From Chloroflexota bacterium (GTDB lineage Bacteria; Chloroflexota; Anaerolineae; Aggregatilineales; Phototrophicaceae): a DNA stretch of 64,000 bases. Position 1 is the first letter of the stretch. Each line of letters begins with the position of its first letter. The DNA lies in NCBI GenBank assembly GCA_023430545.1, contig JAEZAF010000087.1:9180-73179 (forward strand). Reading direction: 5' to 3'. Position numbers and translations under genes: made by a program. Shown here in pieces: positions 9,031 to 18,755 of the stretch. Under the pieces are notes generated by a model, which did not search any database, was not told where the DNA came from, and saw nothing but the letters and a program-made list of their open reading frames with translations.

Positions 9031-9069
9031 AAAAGCGCACAGTCATCTGTACTGTGCGCTTTTTGTTTT
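9031..9069. terminator. Bidirectional terminator between convergent genes
   Basis: AAAAGCGCACAGT (9031-9043) pairs with ACTGTGCGCTTTT (9051-9064) around a 7-nt loop. T-runs occur on both strands, so it serves the membrane-protein gene on plus and greA on minus. Confidence 0.8.
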
Positions 9070-9095
9070 CTGAAGTACGGATTTAAGACTGGTTA

Positions 9096-9563
9096 TTACT
9101 GAATACTGCGGATCTTGAAGATCGTCGTCCCGGCTGGCGTCTGTACCTTGACCTTGTCGCCTTTCTTATGGCCCAGCAGCGCCTGTCCGATCGGGCTTTT
9201 CTGCGAGATCTTCCCTTCACGCGGGTTGGCCTCCGCCGCCCCGACGATCATATAGGTCTCGTCCTCGTCACTGCCATCTTCACGGATCGTGACTTCACAC
9301 CCGATGCGAACTTCATCGCTTGGCCCATCGTTGGTGATGATCTTGGCGGAGCGCAGGATATTTTCCAAATACTGGATGCGACCTTCGATGAAGGCCTGCT
9401 GTTCCTTCGCATCGTGATAGTTGGCGTTTTCCTTCAGGTCGCCTTCTGCTACCGCTTCCTTCAGCTTTATCGCGAGTTCTGGCCGTTTGACGTTCACCAG
9501 TTCTTCCAGTTCACGCTTCAGGTCGGCTTCGCCTTCAGGAGTCAAATAAACTTCATCTGTCAT
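9096..9563 (-). CDS. greA: Transcription elongation factor GreA
   Basis: Stimulates transcript cleavage by backtracked RNA polymerase. The 155-residue length is typical. The N-terminal coiled-coil carries the characteristic LTPEGEADLKRELEELVNVKRPEL and GDLKENANYHDAKEQQAFIEGRI, with the acidic tip that enters the secondary channel. The C-terminal FKBP-like domain has GEANPREGKISQKSPIGQALLG and KVQTPAG. It lies alone on the minus strand, divergent from the large secreted-protein gene. Confidence 0.96.
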   Translation of the reverse strand: MTDEVYLTPEGEADLKRELEELVNVKRPELAIKLKEAVAEGDLKENANYHDAKEQQAFIEGRIQYLENILRSAKIITNDGPSDEVRIGCEVTIREDGSDEDETYMIVGAAEANPREGKISQKSPIGQALLGHKKGDKVKVQTPAGTTIFKIRSIQ

Positions 9564-9878
9564 GTTCGGTCTCTTTCACCATCATTTGTATACAGTCTAC
9601 CCATTCCCGCAGGAATTTCGAGAGTCTGTCATGAGCGAAATCAGCGTTCGTCATTTTACGCTTTAGCACACTTTGAGTGCGATATGTGGGGCAAGATGCC
9701 CTCAATCCCGCATTTTTGCCATTATTTTCACTGAATGCTCATGCAAAACAGGCTTCAGCGTACCACATCGTATGACGAACATAATTCTGCACAGTATACT
9801 TAAAATATTGCGAATACTCTAAAGACTATTTTAACCCACATTTGTCAGCTTACTCTGCAATATTCAAGGAGGGCACTT
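9564..9878. promoter_or_regulatory. Divergent intergenic region greA / solute-binding protein
   Basis: This 315-bp gene-free stretch separates the divergent greA and secreted-protein genes. A possible sigma70-type promoter for the plus-strand gene is ATGACG (9772-9777), a 17-bp spacer and TATACT (9795-9800). The gene's ribosome-binding site is the strong AAGGAGGG (9867-9873). A short inverted repeat ATTCC/GGAAT lies near 9604-9617. Nothing coding was seen. Confidence 0.4.
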
Positions 9879-12083
9879 ATGTCTATGCAAAAAAGGTTGA
9901 TACCATTGATGATGGTCATCATCCTCTTACTGGGGCTGGTAGGTATCAGCTATGGACAGGTTGAGGTTGATGTGCCTGTGTTCCGCATCGGGGTGATCGA
10001 TCAGGAAACCGGGCCGATCAATATCGCCGCGCAGCTTGCCGTCAGTGAGATCAATGCTGCGGGCGGAGTCGTGGGCGCAGATGGAACCACCTTCCTGCTG
10101 CAAATCGTCACGCAGGCACCCTCGGATGATGGATCGCTTGAAGTGGCCGTCAACAACCTGGCGCAGGCCAATGTTATCGCCGTGCTGGGGCCGCTGACCA
10201 CCAACCTGACGCTCGATAATCTCGATCTGCTGCAATCGCTGGCAATCCCGGTCATTACCCCCGCGCTTGGTGATACGATCCTGACCTCGGATCAGTTTGG
10301 GCTGCTTTTCCGCAGCCGCGCAGCCGAGTTCCTGCTTGGGCGTGCACTGGCATCCTATATCGCGGATGATCTTCAGCTTACCGAGATCCTCACCGTCCAG
10401 TTGGATATCGAAAGCACAGCCGGACTGGTTGGTTTCTCCACCGCCGCCGAAGATCTCGGTATCGCACCCTCCAACGCGCTGCTGTTTACAGAAGACACCG
10501 AAATCGCGGATCTGGCAGCCTCGATTCTCGAGACCAATCCGCAGGTTGCAGTCGTCTACGGTGATCCTGTCGGTGCAGCCAACCTCTATAATCTGGTGCG
10601 TGCACTCGGATGGATCGGGATCTATGCCTATAACGATGCAGAAGATCCAACGTTCCGCGATGCCATCACCCCGCGTGAAAATCTGACCGGCATCATCGCC
10701 GCGACGACGTGGTCCAGTGCGCTGCTGGATCTTCCGAGTCAGGAATTCGTGCTGAAATATGTGCATGCGACTGGCGAAGTCCCCAGAGCCGTAAACGCGG
10801 CTGCCTATGACAGCATCGCCCGGATTGCGCAGGCGCTTCAATCCCCCGGCGCACTTCAGGAAAATCTTCAGAGTGAAGACCCGCTTGAGGGTGTTCAGGG
10901 GCTTTTACAGCCTGCGGATCTGGGTGCTGGTGAACTGAGTGATCATGTCGTCATCGTTGAAATGCGCCGTCTGGGTGGGGCTGAGGTGGTCGCACGCTTT
11001 GCCGGATCTACCCGTGTTGATCTGGAAGTGGAAAGCATCACCGGCACACAGGCCCCGACTCCCACCGCAACACTGGACGGCGTTTTTGTGGAAATCCGCA
11101 GCACGGTGCAGAATGTCCGCACTGGCCCCGGCCTGGAATACGACACCCTCGGCCAGCTTCAGCAGGGGGAAACCCGCCGTGTGATCGGTGCCAATATCGA
11201 TTTCAGTTGGGTCGTGGTTGAGTTCAGAGGCCAGAACGGATGGCTCTCCACCGCACCGAATCTGCTGGAAGTGATTGGCCGTCGCGAGACCGTACCCGTA
11301 ATGCCTGCACCGCCCACGCCGACGCCGGTCGCATCCTCGACCCCGGCCACAACACCGCCTCCGGGTGGGTTCGCAACCAGTATTCCGAGCGGTGATCCTA
11401 ACTTCCCGGATATCGTCATCGTTGCTGCATCTCCGCTGGAACTGCCATACGGCGCGAATGCCAATGTGTCGATCACCATGCGCAATAACGGTGGTCAGGC
11501 GGCTGGACCGTTCGCCGTCGCGGCCAGTTTCGCGCCCAATAACTTCTATTCGGCACAGAACTTCCCCGGATTGGCCGCCGGTGCGGAACAGACCTTCCTG
11601 CTGCCAGTTACCACAGCCGCACAGACCGGCAGCTTCGATGCCATCATCGTTGCCGACCTCAACAGTCAGGTGAACGAAGGACCTGCGGGTGAGGCGAATA
11701 ACAGCAGCTTTGTCTACCGCTATCGCATTGACCGTCCCAGCACATCCTCATCGACCGTGATCGGCATAGGGGCAAGCCTCGACTTGGATGGCGATTCGGT
11801 GCAGGACCTCAGCCTCACACCCGAAAGCCTGAGCAGCGCTGGTGTATGTAACAATCTGACTTTCTGCGTCGGCGTTCTCAGCCCGGCACTGAATTTCAGC
11901 ACTGCACACTATGACGCCATTACCGCCGGCGCAGGTGTGAGTTCCAACAACGTCCCCAATGGGTCGCTGGCACCCGGCACGCTGATCGGGATCATCACCA
12001 GCAGCGGCCGCCGCGCTGCCGCCAATGTCGATGCGTTTGTACCGGGAAGCTCGATTACCCTGACTTATCGCGTCTACCAATAA
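9879..12083 (+). CDS. Secreted solute-binding protein with SH3 and CARDB-like domains
   Basis: A 734-residue exported protein. Residues 1-26 form a signal peptide (hydrophobic MMVIILLLGLVGISYG). Residues ~33-370 resemble a type I periplasmic-binding fold of the branched-chain amino acid receptor type (IGVIDQETGPINIAAQLAVSEI, VLGPLTTNLTLDN, YNDAEDPTFRD). After a Thr/Pro linker comes a bacterial SH3 domain (about 395-465; VRTGPGLEYDTLGQLQQGE, GWLS). A second Pro/Thr linker leads to a CARDB-like Ig domain (about 505-610; NANVSITMRNNGGQAAG) and a final unassigned ~120 residues. No permease or ATPase adjoins, so it is more likely a surface or cell-wall-attached sensor/adhesin than an importer subunit. 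Confidence 0.85.
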   Translation: MSMQKRLIPLMMVIILLLGLVGISYGQVEVDVPVFRIGVIDQETGPINIAAQLAVSEINAAGGVVGADGTTFLLQIVTQAPSDDGSLEVAVNNLAQANVIAVLGPLTTNLTLDNLDLLQSLAIPVITPALGDTILTSDQFGLLFRSRAAEFLLGRALASYIADDLQLTEILTVQLDIESTAGLVGFSTAAEDLGIAPSNALLFTEDTEIADLAASILETNPQVAVVYGDPVGAANLYNLVRALGWIGIYAYNDAEDPTFRDAITPRENLTGIIAATTWSSALLDLPSQEFVLKYVHATGEVPRAVNAAAYDSIARIAQALQSPGALQENLQSEDPLEGVQGLLQPADLGAGELSDHVVIVEMRRLGGAEVVARFAGSTRVDLEVESITGTQAPTPTATLDGVFVEIRSTVQNVRTGPGLEYDTLGQLQQGETRRVIGANIDFSWVVVEFRGQNGWLSTAPNLLEVIGRRETVPVMPAPPTPTPVASSTPATTPPPGGFATSIPSGDPNFPDIVIVAASPLELPYGANANVSITMRNNGGQAAGPFAVAASFAPNNFYSAQNFPGLAAGAEQTFLLPVTTAAQTGSFDAIIVADLNSQVNEGPAGEANNSSFVYRYRIDRPSTSSSTVIGIGASLDLDGDSVQDLSLTPESLSSAGVCNNLTFCVGVLSPALNFSTAHYDAITAGAGVSSNNVPNGSLAPGTLIGIITSSGRRAAANVDAFVPGSSITLTYRVYQ

Positions 12084-12121
12084 CCAACCGCCAGTGAGTC
12101 TATCCTCGCTGACAGCAGCAT

Positions 12122-12158
12122 CAGAAACCCGGAGCATCTGCCTTCGGGTTTCTGGTTT
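12122..12158 (+). terminator. Terminator after the SH3/CARDB protein gene
   Basis: CAGAAACCCG (12122-12131) pairs with CGGGTTTCTG (12145-12154), a 10-bp stem with a 13-nt loop, followed by GTTT. Confidence 0.65.
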
Positions 12159-12273
12159 CACGCCTCGCATCAGGATTGTGGACAGTTCGCTAAAACGCGG
12201 TATAGTCGTTGCAAAATATGCAGGCCAATAAAGTCATTTTTACTTAGAGTTTCTTGCGGGCTGAACTCGATTG

Positions 12274-13287
12274 ATGAACAAAATCAATATCGGTGTGATT
12301 GGGCTTGGCCGTATGGGTCAGGTTTACGCCACACATGTCGGCCATCAGATTCCACAGGCACGGCTTGCGGCGGTCGCTGATCCACGCCGACAGGTCGCGC
12401 TGGAGTTTGCAGGGCAGTTTCCGGCGGTCGAAGTCTATGCCGATTACCTCGAACTTTTACAGCATCCCGATTTACACGCGGTGATTATTGCGACACCGAC
12501 CAATACCCACCGCGAGATTGTGATTGCGGCGGCGGAAGCCGGTAAAGCGATCTTCTGCGAAAAACCCACCTCGCTGACCTTGAGCGCCACTGACGAAATG
12601 CTCGACACCGTTGACCGCTGTCGTGTCCTGTTTCAGGTCGGTTTTATGCGCCGCTTCGATGCTGGTTATGCCGAAGCACAGCGCAAAATCGATCAGGGAA
12701 TCATTGGTCAGCCGGTCGCTGTCCGCTCGATTGGGCGCGACCCCTACCGTACCAGTCTGGAATATGCCGATCCCCATATCAGCGGTGGTCTGATCGTCGA
12801 TATGGCGATTCATGATATCGACCTCACACGCTGGCTGATGAGCGATGAGGTGGATCGTGTCTATACCGAAACCGCATCTCTGGTTTACCCGGAACTGCTC
12901 GACGTAGGTGATGTCGATACAGCGATGATATCACTGAAGTTTGTTCAGGGCGCGGTTGGACACATCGAAGTCAGCCGGACGGCGATTTATGGCTACGATA
13001 TTCAGACCGAGATCATCGGCAGCAGGGGCACACTTCAGATCGGATACCTGCGTCAGACACCGCTGCTCGTGCTGACGAAAGAAGGCGTGCAGCATGATGT
13101 CGTCCCGCATTTTCCGCAGCGCTTTGGCGAAGCCTACACCCGTCAGATTGAGCATTTCATCGACTGTGTGGTGCGGGGCGAAGCGCCGATCGTCACGCCG
13201 CAGGATGCGAGAGCCGCTTTACAGATTGCCCTTGCCGCGACCCGTTCTCAACATGAGGCGCGGGTGGTCTATACCAGTGAGATCTGA
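12274..13287 (+). CDS. Gfo/Idh/MocA family oxidoreductase (inositol 2-dehydrogenase-like)
   Basis: NAD(P)-dependent sugar or polyol dehydrogenase of 337 residues. The N-terminal Rossmann motif is IGVIGLGRMGQVYATHV and the family motif EKP occurs in AIFCEKPTSL. The C-terminal half has GGLIVDMAIHDIDLTRWL, with the Asp-x3-His of the active site. It resembles IolG (myo-inositol 2-dehydrogenase), but substrate cannot be fixed. The ATG at 12274 is preferred to the TTG one codon earlier. The next genes encode a sugar ABC importer, so the enzyme probably acts on the imported sugar or cyclitol. Confidence 0.87.
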   Translation: MNKINIGVIGLGRMGQVYATHVGHQIPQARLAAVADPRRQVALEFAGQFPAVEVYADYLELLQHPDLHAVIIATPTNTHREIVIAAAEAGKAIFCEKPTSLTLSATDEMLDTVDRCRVLFQVGFMRRFDAGYAEAQRKIDQGIIGQPVAVRSIGRDPYRTSLEYADPHISGGLIVDMAIHDIDLTRWLMSDEVDRVYTETASLVYPELLDVGDVDTAMISLKFVQGAVGHIEVSRTAIYGYDIQTEIIGSRGTLQIGYLRQTPLLVLTKEGVQHDVVPHFPQRFGEAYTRQIEHFIDCVVRGEAPIVTPQDARAALQIALAATRSQHEARVVYTSEI

Positions 13288-13472
13288 TCCCTTGTCGGAA
13301 ATCGCCCATCGGGTGTGAGCTGCATATTATTTACCCGCATGTGCGCTGTCCTTGAAACCGCCTATTCAGTGCAGAGGAGGATAAAGATACCGAACAGCCC
13401 ATATAACCTGCGGTACTTTTAATGAAATTATCGCCAGCGATTACCAGCAGTTACCACGAACGGAGAACAAAC

Positions 13473-14432
13473 ATGAATCGCATTTTGAGAGTCCTTCTGG
13501 TTACGGTTATTTTACTCATCCTCGGCGTCGCGCTGGTGGATGCGCAGGAAGCACGGCCTTACCGCATTGTGGTGGTCACACACGGGCAGGCCTCTGACCC
13601 GTTCTGGTCGGTGGTCAAAAACGGTGTCGATCAGGCGGCGGCGGATATGCGCGTTCAGGTCGAATATCAGGCCCCGGCGACCTTCGATATGGTGGCGATG
13701 TCACAGTTGATCGATGCGGCGGTTGCCAGCCAGCCGGACGGCATCGTGATCTCCATCCCCGACGCGGAAGCCCTCGGTGATTCGATCGGAGCCGCAATCG
13801 AGGCTGGTATTCCGGTGATCTCGATCAACTCCGGCAGTGATGTCGCACAGGAACTCGGTATTCTGGCGCACATCGGCCAGACCGAATACGAAGCAGGCTT
13901 TGGCGCAGGTCAGCGTATGGCAGAAGCCGGTGCAACCAACGCGCTGTGCGTCAATCAGGAAGTCGGCAACGTGGCGCTGGACCTGCGCTGCCAGGGTTTC
14001 ACCGATGCCATGACCGAAGCGGGCGGCGCGGTGGAAGTTCTGGCTGTTGACCTGAACGATCCCACCGGTTCACAGAACCGTATCTCGGCGGCAATGTCAG
14101 CAGACGATTCCATTGACGCCATCTTCACACTTGGCCCGACGGGTGCGGCTCCGGCACTGGCGGCACTGGAAGAAGGCGGCATGCTCGGCCAGACGCTGGT
14201 CGCGACCTTCGACCTCTCACCAGAAGTCCTCGAAGCAGTGCGCGATGGCAATATGCTCTTCGCCATTGACCAGCAGCAGTACACGCAGGGCTATCTTGCC
14301 GTGATCTACATGACGCTGTATCTGGAAAACCTGAACACCCCCGGACAGTTCATCGTTCAGACCGGTCCCGGCTTTGTCACTGCGGACACGGCTGAACAGG
14401 TCATCGCACTGTCGGCTGCCGGAACCCGCTAA
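13473..14432 (+). CDS. Sugar ABC transporter substrate-binding protein
   Basis: Exported sugar-binding protein of the ribose/inositol type (Peripla_BP_4), about 319 residues. A signal peptide ([19 protein letters not shown], cut near VDAQE) is followed by the lobe-1 start [27 protein letters not shown], the [10 protein letters not shown] strand, and ISINSGSD. The ATG at 13473 has CGGAGAA at 13461-13467; a longer reading from 13422 adds residues that would spoil the signal peptide. It is first of a three-gene import operon, and the hairpin after it is a usual way to keep the binding protein in excess. Confidence 0.92.
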   Translation: MNRILRVLLVTVILLILGVALVDAQEARPYRIVVVTHGQASDPFWSVVKNGVDQAAADMRVQVEYQAPATFDMVAMSQLIDAAVASQPDGIVISIPDAEALGDSIGAAIEAGIPVISINSGSDVAQELGILAHIGQTEYEAGFGAGQRMAEAGATNALCVNQEVGNVALDLRCQGFTDAMTEAGGAVEVLAVDLNDPTGSQNRISAAMSADDSIDAIFTLGPTGAAPALAALEEGGMLGQTLVATFDLSPEVLEAVRDGNMLFAIDQQQYTQGYLAVIYMTLYLENLNTPGQFIVQTGPGFVTADTAEQVIALSAAGTR

Positions 14433-14469
14433 AGGGTAAGCTGACATTTAGAGAATAAGGCAGGATGTG

Positions 14470-14494
14470 GAGTGGGGCGGCTTTCGCCTCACTC
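14470..14494 (+). terminator. Attenuating hairpin between binding protein and permease
   Basis: GAGTGGGGCG (14470-14479) pairs with CGCCTCACTC (14485-14494), 10 bp with one G-T pair and a 5-nt loop. No T-run follows. It probably limits read-through or protects the 3' end of the upstream message. Confidence 0.45.
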
Positions 14495-14677
14495 CTTCAC
14501 ATAGACTGTATTTACACGTCGAGGGATTGGTGTTGTTCGTGTATGTGTATAGGACGTGAAATTGCAGGCGCTGGACCCTTCCCGGCTTATGGAGTTTGAC
14601 ATTATCTGCAAAGTATAGGGGTACGGCAGTGCCGTGGACACGGCCACAGGTAACGGTTTGTTTTTAAAAGGATGTAT

Positions 14678-15736
14678 ATGGCAGCATCTACACAAAGCGT
14701 GACGGATACCGCTGGCGACGAACGCCTCATGCGTGAAAATCGACTCAAGCGATTTTTCCGCCGGCCAGAGTTCGGCGCACTGAGTGGTGCGGTCGTCATC
14801 TGGATTTTCTTTGCCGTGGTTGCTGGTAGAGGCGGCTTTCTGAGTGCCAGCGGCACCGCCAATTATCTTGAGGTCTCAGCCGAACTTGGGATTCTGACGC
14901 TGGCAGTCGCCCTGCTGATGATCGGCGGGGAATTCGATCTCTCGGTGGGTTCGATGATCGGTGCGACCGGCATGATCACGACTATCCTGACCGTCACCCA
15001 CGGCTGGAATATCTGGGCAGCACTGCTGGCGTCACTGGTTGCCGCGCTGGTGATCGGGGCGATCAATGGCTTTCTGGTGATTCGGACAAAGCTGCCATCC
15101 TTCATTATCACACTCGGTACGCTGTTTATCATTCGCGGCGCGACCATCGGCTTCACCCGCCAGATCACCGGTCTGACACAGGTGCGCGGGCTGAAGGATG
15201 CCGCTGGTTACGATCTTGCCAATGCGCTTTTCGCCTCTGACATTCATCTGTTCGGCGCACGCTTCCCGATTGTCATCGTATGGTGGATCGTTTTTGCATC
15301 GCTGGCGTTTGTCTTCCTGCGCTTTACCCGTGCCGGTAACTGGGTCTTCGGGATCGGAGGCGACCAGAATGCAGCGCGAAATGTGGGTGTACCGGTGGAC
15401 CGCATGAAGATTCTGCTGTTTATGTGTACAGCGGCTGCGGCATGGTTTATCGCCCACACACAGATCATCGGCCTCGGCAGCGCAGACGTGTTACGCGGCA
15501 CGCAGCGCGAATTCCATGCCATTATCGCCGCTGTGATTGGTGGCACACTGCTGACAGGTGGTTACGGCTCCGCAATTGGGGCGGTATTGGGAGCGCTGAT
15601 CTTTGGCATGGTGCAGCAGGGGATTTTCTTCGCCGGTTGGGACTCTGACTGGTTTCAGGTGTTCCTCGGTGGCATGGTGATTATCGCCGTACTGGTCAAC
15701 AATTTTATCCGCAAACGTGCTTCGGAGACGCGCTGA
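14678..15736 (+). CDS. Sugar ABC transporter permease
   Basis: Membrane component of the importer, BPD_transp_2 type (RbsC/FrcC-like), about 352 residues with 8-10 hydrophobic segments. Family features are [43 protein letters not shown] and the C-terminal [29 protein letters not shown] (14666-14671) favours the ATG at 14678 over the one at 14672. The stop is followed one base later by the ATPase start, so the genes are translationally coupled. Confidence 0.92.
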   Translation: MAASTQSVTDTAGDERLMRENRLKRFFRRPEFGALSGAVVIWIFFAVVAGRGGFLSASGTANYLEVSAELGILTLAVALLMIGGEFDLSVGSMIGATGMITTILTVTHGWNIWAALLASLVAALVIGAINGFLVIRTKLPSFIITLGTLFIIRGATIGFTRQITGLTQVRGLKDAAGYDLANALFASDIHLFGARFPIVIVWWIVFASLAFVFLRFTRAGNWVFGIGGDQNAARNVGVPVDRMKILLFMCTAAAAWFIAHTQIIGLGSADVLRGTQREFHAIIAAVIGGTLLTGGYGSAIGAVLGALIFGMVQQGIFFAGWDSDWFQVFLGGMVIIAVLVNNFIRKRASETR

Positions 15737-15737
15737 G

Positions 15738-16643
15738 ATGACGATGCAGACTGCAGGTTCCGCTGAAACAACCCTCCGGAATGGGCGTACACCCATTCTG
15801 GAAGTGCGTGATCTCTGCAAAAACTACGGCACGGTCATCGCACTTAAGGATGTCAACCTGAAGCTGTATCCCGGCGAAGTGATGTGCCTGCTGGGGGACA
15901 ACGGCGCGGGGAAGTCCACGCTGATTAAAACACTCAGCGGCGTCCATAAGCCGAGTTTGGGTGAGTATCTGGTTGAAGGCAAACCGGTCGATTTCAATTC
16001 TCCCCGTGACGCACTCGATCACGGCATTGCGACGGTCTATCAGGATCTGGCGATGATCCCGCTGATGAGCATCACGCGGAATTTCTTTCTCGGATCAGAA
16101 CCCACACGGCGCTATGGCCCCTTCAATTTCATCGATATGCGGGCCGCCAATCACGTTGTACGCACAGAACTGCTCAAGATGGGCATCGATATCCGTGATC
16201 CTGAACAGCCGGTCGGGACGCTGTCCGGTGGAGAGCGCCAGTCCGTCGCTATTGCGCGTGCCGTGTACTTTGGCGCGAAAGTGCTGATCCTCGACGAACC
16301 GACATCAGCACTGGGTGTCAAACAGGCCGGGACCGTGTTGCGCTATATCGCACAGGCACGCGCGAATGGGATCGCTGTCATTTTTATCACTCATAATCCG
16401 CATCATGCCTTCCCGATTGGTGACACGTTTACCATCCTCAAACGCGGTCGAACCCTCGGTACTTTTACCAGAAATGACCTGTCCCGCGATGAGATGATCC
16501 ACATGATGTCCGGGGGGGAAGAGCTGGACCGTCTGGAACATGAGCTGCGAAGTATCGGCGATACCAGCAGCCGCGAATTGGCCGATAACATTCATGAAGA
16601 GATCAGTACGCTGGGTGATCATTCACTTGGAGATCAGCAGTAA
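15738..16643 (+). CDS. Sugar ABC transporter ATP-binding protein (single cassette)
   Basis: Energises the importer. About 301 residues with one nucleotide-binding domain: Walker [20 protein letters not shown]-loop VYQDL, signature [15 protein letters not shown], Walker [12 protein letters not shown] and the His switch in IFITHNP. RbsA/XylG-type ATPases are ~500 residues with two cassettes; this is the short FrcA-like form, so the working transporter would use a homodimer. The ATG at 15738 directly follows the permease stop; a GTG at 15717 would overlap it. The ~50-residue acidic tail ([20 protein letters not shown]) is unassigned. Confidence 0.92.
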   Translation: MTMQTAGSAETTLRNGRTPILEVRDLCKNYGTVIALKDVNLKLYPGEVMCLLGDNGAGKSTLIKTLSGVHKPSLGEYLVEGKPVDFNSPRDALDHGIATVYQDLAMIPLMSITRNFFLGSEPTRRYGPFNFIDMRAANHVVRTELLKMGIDIRDPEQPVGTLSGGERQSVAIARAVYFGAKVLILDEPTSALGVKQAGTVLRYIAQARANGIAVIFITHNPHHAFPIGDTFTILKRGRTLGTFTRNDLSRDEMIHMMSGGEELDRLEHELRSIGDTSSRELADNIHEEISTLGDHSLGDQQ

Positions 16644-16661
16644 AGCACTGCCTTACTGCTG
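16635..16661. terminator. Palindrome holding both convergent stop codons
   Basis: CAGCAGTAA (16635-16643) and TTACTGCTG (16653-16661) form a 9-bp stem with a 9-nt loop. The TAA stops of the ATPase gene (plus) and the cytochrome gene (minus) are the inner ends of the two arms. It may act as a shared 3'-end hairpin for tail-to-tail genes only 9 bp apart. Confidence 0.5.
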
Positions 16662-17132
16662 ATTTGCGAGGAAATAGGTCAGGTCTTTCAGATCCTGTTC
16701 GGCAAGGTGCGTATAAGCGGGCATGTGATGATTGGTGTTTTCAAACCCGCTGACGATATAGGCCCCCGGCTGGATCAGACTCTCATAGATGTATCCGTAA
16801 GCATCTGAGGCCTCACCATTGTAGCGGTCTTCATTGATGCGTGCCGCCGCGGTCGTCCCCAGACCGTTATGCGCTGGACCAAATGTCCCGCGAGTCTTCA
16901 CGCTGTCCAGCGTATGACATGAACCGCAGTACTGCTTGAGGTAGAGGCTCTGGCCGCGATCATACTGCCCCTGATCGAAGGCCATGCTGACGTTGAGGTT
17001 TTTGGCTTCATTCTGCGTTTTCTCCAGTTCATTGAACTGTTCGGCGGTGGACCAGGTGCAGCCGGTCAGCACGACGAGCACTGTGAGTAGTGCCATCAGG
17101 CCGAGGCTGGCGATCAGAGTGTACTTCTTCAT
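16653..17132 (-). CDS. Lipoprotein cytochrome c (monohaem)
   Basis: Membrane-anchored electron carrier on the outer face. The 159-residue protein has a lipoprotein signal with lipobox LTGC (Cys25), a linker, and a class I cytochrome c domain: haem motif CGSCH (Cys69, Cys72, His73), GPAHNGLG and the likely distal ligand Met137 in HHMPAY. It is the last gene of a minus-strand group of propeller proteins and is the obvious electron acceptor for the PQQ-type dehydrogenase at 19828-21096. That link is inference from position. Confidence 0.9.
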   Translation of the reverse strand: MKKYTLIASLGLMALLTVLVVLTGCTWSTAEQFNELEKTQNEAKNLNVSMAFDQGQYDRGQSLYLKQYCGSCHTLDSVKTRGTFGPAHNGLGTTAAARINEDRYNGEASDAYGYIYESLIQPGAYIVSGFENTNHHMPAYTHLAEQDLKDLTYFLANQQ

Positions 17133-17185
17133 GGATAAATAACCTCTTGTATCACAGGTCAGCGTCAGGGTTAGTCAGGATAAGC

Positions 17186-17216
17186 GAAGTGTGGAGAGCA
17201 CCGCCCCCCACACTTC
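17186..17216 (-). terminator. Stem-loop between propeller and cytochrome genes
   Basis: GAAGTGTGG (17186-17194) and CCACACTTC (17208-17216) form a 9-bp stem 43 bp past the ScyD-like stop. No good T-run is seen on the minus strand, so partial read-through to the cytochrome gene is possible. Confidence 0.45.
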
Positions 17217-17258
17217 AGGAAATCTGTCTGAGTTTACGTTTAGGCGTTCAGGTCAGGC

Positions 17259-18470
17259 TTAGGCTTCCGGGGTGGTTTCGGGTGTTGCTTCAGCGTCCAT
17301 CGGATCAGCCAGCGGTGCGCCTTCCATTTCGGTCATGGCGCTGTAGCGGATAACCATGCCCGCACCAGGGATCGACAACCCGTTGATTGCGACGAAGCCG
17401 TCACCTTCAGCATTGAACCCGACACCGGTCACGAAGGGCAGGCCGTCTACGACCACTTCCGGTGTACCGTCTGCCTGAATGCGGACGACAGAACCAGAGT
17501 TGAAGACCGGGCCGGTTTCGGTGAACATGCCGAACTGTGTGGCATACACCAGGCCATCCGGGGCGACCTTGAGGTCCGTGACCATCGTCAGGCCGGTAGC
17601 ATAGTCAGTAACGGTGCCATCTTCAGCAACGGTGACGATCTTGGCGCTGCCGGGCAGGAACGGGGCACCCGACAGGAGCGAGACATAGATCGTGCCATCA
17701 TGACCGAAAGCGACAGCGGTGGGCACGGGGTCAGTCAACAGTGCGCCGTCACGGAACGGGTCCGGGAAGACACCGGGCAGGGCTTCAAACGTAGCGACCA
17801 GTTCGATTTCACCGGTTGAGGGATCGACACGCAGAAGGGTATTCGCGCCAGCATCAGCCACATACAGCATGCCATCAGGGCCGGTTGCGATACCATAGGG
17901 ATGGGTTTCGAGATTGCCGGTCCCATCGGGGTTGTTTTCGGCTTCGAAGGTCCATGCATCAGCAACGGTCACACCCTGACCATCTTCAACGCGGACGACC
18001 TGAGCGAACAGCGGGGCGGTCACTTCAGCGCCCATGGCTTCCTGCCATGCGCCGACGGTTGCATACAGCACGCCGTCAATGTCGGTCACACGGGCAGCAC
18101 CGCTGGCTTCTTCACCCAGCAGAACCGAGGGAAGGGTAGCCACAACTTCAATTGTGCCATCCGGGGCGATTTTCGTGATCTGGGAAGTGAGGCCGAAACC
18201 AGCCTCGACGGCTTCACCGGTTTCCGGGCTTACAGCGGTGATTGTTTCTTCACCACCGACACCACCATCCACCACATAAACATTGCCTTCAGCGTCGACA
18301 TAGAGACCCTGCGGGCCGGTGATGCCTTCTGCGATGATGTCGCCGTCAATCTGCGGTGCAGGGGGCATCTGACTCATGTCGATGGGTGCTTCTTCGGTCG
18401 CTTCCTGTGCGGCAGCGGCCATAACACCGAAGATGAGGAGCAGCATAACCAGTATTGCACGCTTCAACAT
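17259..18470 (-). CDS. ScyD/ScyE-type secreted beta-propeller protein
   Basis: Exported protein of 403 residues. After a signal peptide (MLKRAILVMLLLIFGVMAAAA, cut near AQE) it contains NHL/SMP-30-like blade repeats, e.g. GPQGLYVDAEGNVYVVDGG, HPYGIATGPDGMLYVADAGANTLLRVDPSTGEI, PTAVAFGHDGTIYVSLLSG and MVTDLKVAPDGLVYATQFG. It resembles the ScyD/ScyE propellers; its enzymatic or binding role is unknown. The C-terminal ~25 residues are a low-complexity Ala/Thr/Glu tail. AGGAG at 18479-18483 supports this start. Confidence 0.82.
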   Translation of the reverse strand: MLKRAILVMLLLIFGVMAAAAQEATEEAPIDMSQMPPAPQIDGDIIAEGITGPQGLYVDAEGNVYVVDGGVGGEETITAVSPETGEAVEAGFGLTSQITKIAPDGTIEVVATLPSVLLGEEASGAARVTDIDGVLYATVGAWQEAMGAEVTAPLFAQVVRVEDGQGVTVADAWTFEAENNPDGTGNLETHPYGIATGPDGMLYVADAGANTLLRVDPSTGEIELVATFEALPGVFPDPFRDGALLTDPVPTAVAFGHDGTIYVSLLSGAPFLPGSAKIVTVAEDGTVTDYATGLTMVTDLKVAPDGLVYATQFGMFTETGPVFNSGSVVRIQADGTPEVVVDGLPFVTGVGFNAEGDGFVAINGLSIPGAGMVIRYSAMTEMEGAPLADPMDAEATPETTPEA

Positions 18471-18684
18471 AGGGTTTCTCCTGAGATATAGGTTGGCAAT
18501 GGCAGCAGATTGTCTGTTTGCAGATCCTGCTGCTGTTTGCTATGCGATAGTGACAGATTAAGGGAAGACGGAGTGGGTGTCTTCCGCCTTAAGTCTGAAG
18601 TGGTGATTGGCCTATGCCTGATGCTCTGATGCTGATTTTGAATAAAATTCGCGCACGAGACCGCAAGGGTGCCAGTCCGTTTAA

Positions 18685-18712
18685 ACACAAAAGCCGCTCA
18701 TCTTCGAGCGGC
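18685..18712 (-). terminator. Terminator after the frameshifted propeller gene
   Basis: Read on the minus strand, GCCGCTC and GAGCGGC (18693-18712) form a 7-bp stem, followed by CTTTTGTGTTT. It lies about 45 bp beyond the stop at 18756. Confidence 0.7.
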
Positions 18713-18755
18713 CTTCGCGTTTACGTTGACTTTTCACATGACGTGACGGTGAAGT

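Noticed and set aside
9927..10841. Long open frame antisense to the SH3/CARDB protein gene
   Set aside because: Shadow of a well-supported coding region; no start signal or recognisable protein.
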